From Deltaproteobacteria bacterium (lineage in GTDB: Bacteria; Desulfobacterota; Desulfobaccia; Desulfobaccales; Desulfobaccaceae): a stretch of DNA of 7,731 nt. This document shows, one piece after another, positions 1 through 5,207 of the stretch (position 1 is the first letter of the stretch; the number at the start of each line of letters is the position of its first letter). The stretch covers positions 1 to 7,731 of the forward strand of contig VGSX01000170.1 in assembly GCA_016874895.1 (NCBI GenBank), written 5' to 3'. Both the position numbers and the translations under genes were made by a program. The notes under the pieces are model-generated. The model was not told the DNA's origin. It saw nothing but the letters and a program-made list of their open reading frames with translations, and did no database searches.

Positions 1-511
1 ACATCCCCGCCGGGAAATTCAGCGATGATAATGTCGGCCGGGTGCTGGACCGCGTCTTTGCGGCGGGTACCCAGAAGATCTTAGGGGCCATCAGTCTGAA
101 TGCCGTTAAGATGTTCGATCTGGAACTAAAGGCAGTCCACTTTGACACCACCTCCCGGAATGTGTACGGGGATTATGCCTTGTATGGCGCGGACAATCCT
201 CTGGCGCACTTTTTGGCATTACCTTCGGCTTCAGTTAAGGACAAGCGGCCTGATCTGAAACAGTTTGTCATCAGCCTGCTCAGCGTCGATAAAGGCATCC
301 CCATTTTCTTTAAAAGTGAGGACGGCAACGCCTCGAACAAAAAGCTCAATGGCCATATCCTGAACCTGATCGCCAAAACATGGCTCAGTTAACTGCTGAT
401 GATTTCACCTATATTGACGATAGTGCGGCCGTTACCCCGGAAAATCTGGACCTGATGGCAGAGCACGACATTCAGTTCCTCTCCAACCCAGAGGTCATCA
501 TGTTGAATTAA
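1..511 (+). pseudogene. IS1634-type (IS4 superfamily, DDE) transposase fragment, frameshifted
   Basis: The reading frame is open from the window edge (frame of base 3) and reads KFSDDNVGRVLDRVFAAGTQK, then HFDTTS, GDYALYG, KDKRPDLKQF and GNASNKK before a TAA at 390-392. These are the family's usual landmarks in the right order; HFDTTS carries the first catalytic Asp. Homology continues in another frame from 380 to 511 (TYIDDSAAVTPENLDLM, matching the second catalytic Asp in the usual 'DSA' motif), which fits loss of one base near 375-395. That second frame stops at 509-511, and the C-terminal part with the catalytic Glu is absent. The upstream part lies outside the window. The GTG at 42 is an internal codon, not a start. 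The transposase should be inactive. I saw no certain terminal inverted repeat downstream, so the element's right end is not placed. Family assignment is from motif recall, without alignment. Confidence 0.85.
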
Positions 512-931
512 TAAAAATGATTTTTTCCACTGATCAAAAATAGCCCCAGAAGAAGCGTTTACTAGGCGGAATGTCAGTCAATAACTTAACGGAGTAGTAT
601 GAGTAATCGACTGGAGGAAAATATTTCTAATTTGCTTGATTTTCGTGTAAAAATATTAAATAATTAATGGTTAAGAAATCCCTGCGGGGAGGGCTGGCAC
701 ATTATCGTATGGACAAAATAGATAGCAATGATTAACTTAAAAAAAAAATTTATCTGCACTCGTGCTCTAACATTAATCAGTTCTCAAAGAAAACTGCGAA
801 TTGAGTTAATCCGGTAAAAAACCGGGGAAGGAATATAACAGGTTGATGAGTTAATTCTGATCATGCGCTGGCGGCTGAAAGCTGAGTGTTGGAGCTACCT
901 GTTTTGAGTTGGGCGGAGAAAGGAGATTCAC
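512..931. other. AT-rich intergenic region without a convincing gene
   Basis: This stretch is clearly richer in A and T than the genes to its right and includes a run of ten A at 739-748. A 22-codon reading frame at 599-667 has a GGAG seven bases upstream, but it is too short to support. Part of the stretch may be degenerate right-hand sequence of the insertion element. A promoter for the receiver gene must lie here or further left. The best match I see, TGGACA (710-715) with TTAACT (732-737) at 16 bp, is weak. Two inverted repeats lie at 811-825 and 837-903. Confidence 0.6.
811..903 (+). promoter_or_regulatory. Possible structured leader of the receiver gene (two inverted repeats)
   Basis: A small perfect hairpin, CCGGT-AAAAA-ACCGG, lies at 811-825. 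It is followed by a 7-bp perfect inverted repeat, AACAGGT (837-843) with ACCTGTT (897-903). The latter would close a loop of 53 nt that can hold small internal hairpins such as GCT-GAA-AGC. The repeat ends 28 nt before the receiver start. It does not match any riboswitch consensus I could recognise, so a regulatory role is only inferred. Confidence 0.25.
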
Positions 932-1372
932 ATGGAACGCATACTCGTTGCCGATGGTGATCCTCACATCCTGCTGCTCTGCCGGGATGAACTGCGGGAA
1001 GAGGGTTACGAGGTGCTGGTGGCCTCCAATGCCCAAGAAGCCTTGAGCCTGTTGGACACTGCCTGCCCTGATCTGGTGGTGTTGGAGATTATGCTGCCGG
1101 ATATGTCGGGGATTGAAACCTTAAAAATAATCAAGGGGACATGCCGTCAGACGCCGGTTATCTTTCATTCGACCTATGGTCCGCCCGAGACTGTCCCTGT
1201 CTCCCAGGCTGATGGGGTAATATTAAAGTCCCATAATCTGGATAGATTAAAAAATGCCGTGCGCCGTTTCCTCCCTTTGTATCGGGGGGCCCAGAACTCG
1301 CGGCACCATCAGCCGCGCTCTCACAAACACTCCCCCCGTTCCGGAGCGTGCCATGGCTATAATGGAAATTAG
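932..1372 (+). CDS. Stand-alone response-regulator receiver protein with Glu at the phosphoacceptor site
   Basis: The first about 118 of 146 residues form a CheY-like receiver domain with no output domain. The acidic pocket is D8 and D10 (VADGDPHI). The phosphoacceptor strand reads PDLVVLEIMLPDMSG, so residue 52 is Glu instead of Asp. The switch Ser/Thr is S80/T81 and the conserved Lys is K99. Glu cannot be phosphorylated by the usual chemistry and often mimics the active state, so the protein may be constitutively 'on' or may signal by binding only; this is inference. The start is well supported: AAAGGAG at 919-925 sits six bases before the ATG. Residues from about 119 on (Arg/His-rich) look unlike a receiver and overlap the next gene by 20 nt, so the native C-terminus may have been altered. 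No sensor kinase is seen nearby. Confidence 0.85.
   Translation: MERILVADGDPHILLLCRDELREEGYEVLVASNAQEALSLLDTACPDLVVLEIMLPDMSGIETLKIIKGTCRQTPVIFHSTYGPPETVPVSQADGVILKSHNLDRLKNAVRRFLPLYRGAQNSRHHQPRSHKHSPRSGACHGYNGN
1299..1317 (+). other. GC-rich hairpin inside the 3' end of the receiver gene
   Basis: CGCGGC (1299-1304) and GCCGCG (1312-1317) form a perfect 6-bp stem with a 7-nt loop, 35 bases before the start of the thiamine-binding protein gene. No T-run follows, so it is not an intrinsic terminator. It lies in the part of the receiver frame that does not look conserved, so this segment may behave as intergenic spacer. Confidence 0.35.
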
Positions 1373-1652
1373 TGTTGTGCCCCTGGGGACCGGCCAGACC
1401 GGCGTTGGGGAATATGTTGCCAGGATTATTAACTATTTAAAGCAAAACGGCATACCCCATACCTTAACGGACATGGGAACCATTTTGGAAGGAGACATTG
1501 ACCAGCTTCTGGGAGTGGCGCGGGTTCTTCATGAATTGCCTTTTCACGAGAACGTCCAACGGGTGGTCACCCACATCGCCATTGATGACCGCCGGGACAG
1601 GAAGGTTCATCTGGACGATAAAATCAAGGCTGTCTCCCAGCGTTTGAGCTGA
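1353..1652 (+). CDS. MTH1187-family thiamine-binding protein (DUF77/YkoF-like)
   Basis: This is a small 99-residue protein of the MTH1187 family, proteins with a ferredoxin-like fold that bind thiamine or related pyrimidines and form oligomers. Landmarks are EISVVPLGTGQTGVGEYVARI near the N-terminus, HTLTDMGTILEGDIDQLL in the middle and RVVTHIAIDDRRD near the end, and the length is typical for the family. I chose ATG 1353 because GGAG at 1343-1346 lies six bases upstream; the frame is open further upstream, but that extension has no family character. A second ATG at 1362 would also fit (MEISVVP). The gene overlaps the receiver frame by 20 nt and ends 15 nt before dnaJ, so the three are probably cotranscribed. 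The in vivo ligand and role are unknown; no thiamine biosynthesis gene or riboswitch is visible here. Confidence 0.85.
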   Translation: MAIMEISVVPLGTGQTGVGEYVARIINYLKQNGIPHTLTDMGTILEGDIDQLLGVARVLHELPFHENVQRVVTHIAIDDRRDRKVHLDDKIKAVSQRLS

Positions 1653-1667
1653 AAATACCATCCACTC

Positions 1668-2807
1668 ATGCCATCATCCAGCAAAGATTATTACCAGATT
1701 CTCGGTGTCGGGCGCAACGCCAGCGAAGAAGAGATAAAAAAGAGTTACCGGCAATTAGCCCTGAAGTATCACCCGGACCGCAATCCGGGCAACAAGGCTG
1801 CGGAAGATAAATTTAAAGAGGCTTCCGAGGCCTATGAAGTCTTGCGGGATGCGGAAAAACGCCGCCTCTATGACCAGTATGGCCACGATGGCCTGCGGGA
1901 CTCGGGCTTTACCGGCTTTCGGGATTTCGGCGATATTTTCGGGGCTTTCGGGGATATTTTCGAAGATCTCTTCGGGTTCCGGGATGTCCGCCGTCCCCGC
2001 AGTGCGGCCCAGGCCGGCAGCGACCGCCGCTATGATTTGGAGATCGGCTTTTTGGAGGCCGTCCAGGGGGCTGAGGTCACCGTGGAGATCCCCCGGAACG
2101 TTAACTGCACCACCTGCCATGGCAGCGGGGTGCGGCCCGGCAGCCGCAAGACCATCTGCCCGGCCTGTGGCGGCCGGGGCCAGGTCATCCAAACCCACGG
2201 ATTTTTGCGCATCAGCACTACCTGTTCCCGCTGCCAGGGAGTGGGGGAGTTTATTTCCGACCCCTGTTCCATCTGTAGTGGTCGCGGGCGGGTGGTGGAA
2301 AAAAAGAAATTAGCCGTAAAAATCCCTCCCGGGGTAGATAACGGCGTCCACCTGGTCATGGCGGGGGAGGGCGATGAGGGCATTTTGGGCGGGCCTCCGG
2401 GGGATCTCTACATTGTGGTTCACGTCCGTCCCCATGAATTTTTCCGTCGCTCCGGCAACGACCTGGTGTTGACCTTGCCCATCTCTTTCACCCAGGCGGC
2501 GCTGGGAGGCGTCGTAGCCATTCCCACCCTGAACGGCAAGAGAGATTTTACCATTCCCCCCGGCACCCAACCGGGGGATGTGATTAACCTGAAGGGGGAA
2601 GGCGTCCCGCACCTCAAGGGCTTCGGCAAAGGTGATCTGCGGGTGGAAATCAAGGTCGTGGTGCCCCGCAAGCTCACCGATCGACAGAGGGAGTTGCTGA
2701 AAAAATTCGCCGCAGACGAAGAACCCCTGCAGTCCTTTCAGAAATCACCCCCGGCTAAAGGCTGGCTGGAAAAAGCATGGGATTTCATTAGCTCCTTGAC
2801 GAAATAA
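1668..2807 (+). CDS. dnaJ: Chaperone protein DnaJ (type I Hsp40)
   Basis: DnaJ is the J-domain co-chaperone that delivers unfolded substrates to DnaK and stimulates its ATPase in the cytoplasm. All parts of a type I protein are present in 379 residues, a normal length. The J domain spans about residues 7-71, with the HPD motif at 35-37. A Gly/Phe-rich linker follows at about 75-108 (GFRDFGDIFGAFGDIF). The zinc-binding region holds four CxxCxGxG repeats, with Cys pairs at 147/150, 164/167, 186/189 and 200/203. The C-terminal substrate-binding domains run from about 212 to 340. The tail contains a Trp-rich helix (GWLEKAWDFISSL). No clear Shine-Dalgarno sequence precedes the ATG. The gene begins 15 nt after the previous stop, so translational coupling is plausible. 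grpE and dnaK are not adjacent, and genomes can carry more than one such paralog, so whether this is the main dnaJ cannot be told. Confidence 0.95.
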   Translation: MPSSSKDYYQILGVGRNASEEEIKKSYRQLALKYHPDRNPGNKAAEDKFKEASEAYEVLRDAEKRRLYDQYGHDGLRDSGFTGFRDFGDIFGAFGDIFEDLFGFRDVRRPRSAAQAGSDRRYDLEIGFLEAVQGAEVTVEIPRNVNCTTCHGSGVRPGSRKTICPACGGRGQVIQTHGFLRISTTCSRCQGVGEFISDPCSICSGRGRVVEKKKLAVKIPPGVDNGVHLVMAGEGDEGILGGPPGDLYIVVHVRPHEFFRRSGNDLVLTLPISFTQAALGGVVAIPTLNGKRDFTIPPGTQPGDVINLKGEGVPHLKGFGKGDLRVEIKVVVPRKLTDRQRELLKKFAADEEPLQSFQKSPPAKGWLEKAWDFISSLTK

Positions 2808-2853
2808 TCCTCCCCCTGCCAGAGACTGGCCGGACGCTTAAAGGAATTTTGCC

Positions 2854-2872
2854 AGGGAAAAAAATCCCTTTT
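2854..2872 (+). terminator. Weak intrinsic terminator after dnaJ
   Basis: AGGGA (2854-2858) and TCCCT (2865-2869) form a 5-bp stem with an all-A loop, followed by only a few T. An alternative larger fold pairs GCC/GGGAA (2851-2859) with TTCCC/GGC around 2877-2884. The hairpin is short and the T-run is modest, so termination may be partial. It lies between dnaJ and a promoter-like sequence, which supports a transcription-unit boundary. Confidence 0.4.
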
Positions 2873-2889
2873 CGGCTTCCCGGCATTTA

Positions 2890-2898
2890 TGATATAAT
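2890..2898 (+). promoter_or_regulatory. Extended -10 promoter candidate for the 54-residue membrane protein
   Basis: TG-A-TATAAT (2890-2898) is a perfect -10 hexamer with the extended TGn element. The -35 position (around 2870-2875) is poor, as expected for extended -10 promoters. Transcription would start near 2905, about 70 nt before the ATG at 2975. A seven-codon frame at 2940-2963 lies in this leader, its stop touching the ribosome binding site; it may be chance. Confidence 0.5.
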
Positions 2899-2974
2899 TC
2901 ACAAGAAGGCTTTGGGGGACGGGTCAGGATAACGGTTTTATGTCCCTGAAAACTACACTATAAGGAAGGTCTTT

Positions 2975-3139
2975 ATGGCATCCAAAGAACTTACTTCCTG
3001 GGATATCTTGCGGGAACCGAATCGGATTCTCTATGAAGACGACTACAAATCGTGGGTGGAACTTTTCATCTATGTCTTGACGTTTGCGGTGGAAATAGGT
3101 CTTTTGTTTGCCATAGCCTTGACTTTTTTACGGCGATGA
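2975..3139 (+). CDS. Small single-pass membrane protein of unknown function (54 aa)
   Basis: A strong ribosome binding site, AAGGAAGG at 2962-2969, stands five bases before ATG 2975, and a perfect extended -10 promoter lies upstream. Both argue that this short frame is real. The soluble N-terminal half (about residues 1-28) is charged, with the segment SWDILREPNRILYEDDYKSW. A hydrophobic helix from about residue 29 to 51 (ELFIYVLTFAVEIGLLFAIA) follows, and the protein ends in Leu-Arg-Arg. The trailing Arg pair and acidic N-terminus are compatible with one membrane segment having the C-terminus in the cytoplasm, though topology is uncertain. I do not recognise the family. The gene appears to form its own unit between dnaJ and the U32 gene. 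Confidence 0.7.
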   Translation: MASKELTSWDILREPNRILYEDDYKSWVELFIYVLTFAVEIGLLFAIALTFLRR

Positions 3140-3245
3140 ATCAAGGAGTTGGGTCTGGACGGGACCGTTTGCGGGCGGCCGAGGCGTTGACGGCACGGTA
3201 TGGCTTTCCAGGTCGACCTGACAGTCCTGAGCGCCAGCCCCTCCC
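3140..3245. other. Spacer with a 12-bp perfect palindrome
   Basis: The stretch after the small membrane protein holds CAGGTCGACCTG at 3209-3220, a perfect 12-bp palindrome centred about 31 bp upstream of the next -35 hexamer. That is a position where an activator or repressor dimer could bind, but no other copy is present to support it. A 37-codon frame beginning at 3136 (ATGA overlap with the previous stop) runs to 3249. It is rich in Arg, Gly and Pro, with mixed third positions, and probably does not code. Confidence 0.3.
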
Positions 3246-3273
3246 TTGACAGCAGGAAATTGTGGGGTACACT
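3246..3273 (+). promoter_or_regulatory. Sigma-70-type promoter of the U32 gene
   Basis: A perfect -35 TTGACA (3246-3251) and a -10 TACACT (3268-3273) are separated by 16 bp. The expected transcription start is near 3280, giving a leader of about 115 nt before ATG 3396, long for a simple ribosome binding site. Confidence 0.6.
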
Positions 3274-3287
3274 TTTATTAAAGGAAA

Positions 3288-3389
3288 CCAGGTCACTTGT
3301 TCCGATTTACAAGGCCCTAGGTTTACAGGTTGCCCGATTACAAGTGGTTCAATCCGGGCACTGGAGGAGCTAAGCCTAAGGGAGGCCTT
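3288..3389 (+). promoter_or_regulatory. Possible structured mRNA leader of the U32 gene
   Basis: Several complementary segments lie in the predicted leader. GCCCGATT (3332-3339) pairs with AATCCGGGC (3351-3359) with one bulged C. Its loop contains ACAAGTG (3340-3346), which is perfectly complementary to CACTTGT (3294-3300), so a pseudoknot is possible. CTTGT (3296-3300) could instead pair with ACAAG (3309-3313). AAGGCC (3311-3316) could pair with GGCCTT (3384-3389), which touches the ribosome binding site GGGAGG (3380-3385). A motif like TTTACAAGG occurs at 3306, 3322 and 3338, at 16-nt intervals. It matches no RNA family I recognise; short pairings can arise by chance. Confidence 0.35.
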
Positions 3390-3395
3390 GCAACC

Positions 3396-4424
3396 ATGAT
3401 AAATGAACTTTTAGCACCGGGCGGTAGTCTGGAAATGGTGGCAGAGGTGCTGGAAAATGGCGCCGACGCCGTTTATGTGGGCGCCAAAGGCTTCAGCCGG
3501 AGAAAATGCGCCTGGGAGATGGAAGACAGCCAGATCGGCGAGGCGGTGCGGCTGGGCACTGCTGCCGGCAGCAAGATCCGGGTGGCCCTGAATGCCGAAA
3601 TTCCCGAAGAAAGATTCCCCCTGGCCCTGGCAAAGATTGAGAAATACGCCCATTTCGGCATCGAAGGGGTCATCGTCAAAACCCCGGCCCTGATGCGCCT
3701 CATCCAACAGCGTTTCCCCCACCTGGTTATCCATGCCAGTGTGGGCTGCAACATTCAGACCAAGGAAGAGATGCGGCGCTATCAGGCCTTGGGCGTGACT
3801 CAAATCGTTGCTTCCACGGAGATCAACACCGTGGCGAAACTCCGGGGCTTTAAATCCGATGCCGACAGTCTGGGCATCAAGACCGAAATCCTGATTCACG
3901 GCAATCGGTGTATCGGGGGGGTGGGTAATTGCGTTTTCCACGAACTCATCGCGGATTCCTATATCCGCAAGGTCTATTATGATGAAGACGGCAATGAAAT
4001 CGTGGAATACGAAGGCTGGCCGGATCGCAGTGGCAGCTGTTTCCGTCTCTGTCTGCTCACCGATGCCCAGCGGCAGAAAATCTTGGCCAAGCGGGGGCGC
4101 CCCCGGAGTGAAATCGACGACATCAACGAGCGCATCCGCCGCGACCCCAATGTGGCCTTTGCCATCCTGGGCGATGAACTGAAACAATACCTGGATCTCG
4201 GTCTGGCCACCGTGAAAATGCAGGGCCGGGAATATGCGGTGAGCATGATCGGCCGCATGGTCAATTGCTACCGCAAGCTCATTGACGCCCATGCTCAGGG
4301 TGAGGATATTAATTCTCCTCTGTTCCAGCGGCTGCAGGATACTCTCTCGGACCTGGTGGCCGAAAGGGATCGGGCCCGCTGGGAAAAAACCCGGGAGCTG
4401 CACCGCCATATCGTCGGCCTCTAA
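3396..4424 (+). CDS. U32-family protein (peptidase U32 / UbiU-UbiV-RlhA-like), putative Fe-S enzyme
   Basis: The N-terminus ELLAPGGSLEMVAEVLENGADAVYVGAKGFS is the standard opening of the U32 family. HASVGCNIQTKEEMRRYQALGVTQIVAS and, near the C-terminus, VKMQGREYAVSMIGRMVNCYRKLID match its conserved core. Several U32 members (UbiU, UbiV, RlhA, TrhP) are now known to be RNA or quinone hydroxylation factors, not proteases, using a [4Fe-4S] cluster. Here Cys172 and Cys179 keep the family CX6C spacing, and Cys215 and Cys219 supply a second pair after a 35-residue insert that includes an acidic stretch (YYDEDGNEIVEYEGW). The 342-residue length lacks the extra C-terminal domain of longer members. 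I chose ATG 3396 because the family motif begins at residue 4 and GGGAGG stands ten bases upstream; a longer frame from TTG 3330 would run through the leader. The substrate is unknown. Confidence 0.85.
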   Translation: MINELLAPGGSLEMVAEVLENGADAVYVGAKGFSRRKCAWEMEDSQIGEAVRLGTAAGSKIRVALNAEIPEERFPLALAKIEKYAHFGIEGVIVKTPALMRLIQQRFPHLVIHASVGCNIQTKEEMRRYQALGVTQIVASTEINTVAKLRGFKSDADSLGIKTEILIHGNRCIGGVGNCVFHELIADSYIRKVYYDEDGNEIVEYEGWPDRSGSCFRLCLLTDAQRQKILAKRGRPRSEIDDINERIRRDPNVAFAILGDELKQYLDLGLATVKMQGREYAVSMIGRMVNCYRKLIDAHAQGEDINSPLFQRLQDTLSDLVAERDRARWEKTRELHRHIVGL

Positions 4425-4440
4425 TGTACGGAAAATCCCT

Positions 4441-4476
4441 GGCAGGAAAGGAAGCCTGTCCTCCGGGGCAGGTTTT
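4441..4476 (+). terminator. Terminator hairpin after the U32 gene, with alternative upstream pairing
   Basis: CCTGTCC (4455-4461) pairs with GGGCAGG (4466-4472; one G-T pair) across a 4-nt loop and is followed by TTTT (4473-4476), a reasonable intrinsic terminator. Upstream GGCAGG (4441-4446) can pair with the same CCTGTC (4455-4460), which would prevent the terminator from forming. The next gene starts at 4497, only 21 nt on, so the hairpin may modulate read-through. Confidence 0.5.
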
Positions 4477-4496
4477 CCTATTTGGGGGGTGGCCAC

Positions 4497-5198
4497 ATGG
4501 CAACACAGAAAACCAGAGAGTCGGCCTGTCAGTCCGGCTTTTACCTGCCTTTTCAACAGTTAGGAGAAAAAATCGCCCAGATCCGCCGGTGCCTGTCCTC
4601 CAAACCCTCCCCGCCCCGCCTGCCGGCCCAGGGTGAGGATGCGGCCCTCTTTGCCGAGGCCATGCGGGAAGTGGTTCCTTTGGACCTGCAGGGGGCCTAC
4701 AGCGTCCCCTGGAAAACCAGACGGTTTGCCCAGGTGCCGCCTGAGCCGGAAGATTGGGAGGTTCTCTGCCATCTGATGGAACTGGTGGAGGGGAAAGGTG
4801 AGTTTGACCTCTCTCTGACGGATGAATATGTGGAAGGCCAGGTTCCCGGTCTAGACCCCCAGGTGGTGGCCGCCCTGAAGGCCGGGGCCCTGCCGCTCCA
4901 GGATTATTGCGATTTACATGGCTTGAGCGTCCCCCATGCCCAGGTCTGTTTGCGGCAATTTCTGGCCCAGGCCCTGGTTCGGGATTACCGCACGGTGCTG
5001 GTGGTGCATGGCCGGGGCCACAATTCTCCGGATAACCTGCCGGTGCTCAAGGGACATCTGCAACGCTGGCTGACCATGAAGCGCTTCCGCCGCCAGGTGT
5101 TGGCCTTTGCCTCGGCCCAACCCTACGATGGCGGCACGGGCGCCTTGTATCTCTTGTTGCGGCGCGGCCGCCCCCATTGTAAGAAAAAAGGCCTTTAG
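4497..5198 (+). CDS. Smr-domain protein
   Basis: The C-terminal third is an Smr (small MutS-related) domain, found in MutS2 tails and in stand-alone nucleases acting on DNA or on RNA at collided ribosomes. It shows DLHG at residues 139-142, VVHGRGHNS with HGRG at 171-174, and GGTGALYLLLRR from 212, all in the usual order. The first about 130 residues are a poorly conserved Pro/acidic-rich region, as in stand-alone members such as E. coli SmrB. The whole protein has 233 residues, a typical stand-alone length. ATG 4497 is preferred since a G-rich sequence (GGGGGGTGG) lies just upstream; a TTG at 4482 would add five residues. The gene follows the terminator-like hairpin and ends nine bases before the membrane glycosyltransferase. 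The target nucleic acid cannot be told. Confidence 0.85.
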   Translation: MATQKTRESACQSGFYLPFQQLGEKIAQIRRCLSSKPSPPRLPAQGEDAALFAEAMREVVPLDLQGAYSVPWKTRRFAQVPPEPEDWEVLCHLMELVEGKGEFDLSLTDEYVEGQVPGLDPQVVAALKAGALPLQDYCDLHGLSVPHAQVCLRQFLAQALVRDYRTVLVVHGRGHNSPDNLPVLKGHLQRWLTMKRFRRQVLAFASAQPYDGGTGALYLLLRRGRPHCKKKGL

Positions 5199-5207
5199 CA
5201 GGTTCTC

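Noticed and set aside
599..667. 22-codon frame with a GGAG seven bases upstream
   Set aside because: It is too short, AT-rich like its surroundings, and has no recognisable features; chance is more likely.
695..711. TGGCAC that might be the -24 part of a sigma-54 promoter
   Set aside because: The required GC at the -12 position is absent at the right spacing.
1755..2198. Reverse-strand open frame inside dnaJ
   Set aside because: It is a shadow frame caused by high GC; the forward frame encodes a complete DnaJ.
2940..2963. Seven-codon frame before the 54-residue protein, possible leader peptide
   Set aside because: It shows no codon run or attenuator hairpin that would suggest control; kept only as a note.
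3136..3249. 37-codon frame whose ATG overlaps the stop of the 54-residue protein (ATGA)
   Set aside because: Its composition (Arg/Gly/Pro-rich) and mixed third positions differ from neighbouring genes. It also runs into the -35 hexamer of the next promoter.
3340..3360. tRNA-like GGTTCAATCC sequence in the U32 leader
   Set aside because: The flanking bases do not form a T-stem, and no acceptor or anticodon arm could be found around it.
3411..4556. Long reverse-strand open frame across the U32 gene
   Set aside because: It is the antisense shadow of the U32 gene; the forward frame has clear family motifs and the reverse one has none.
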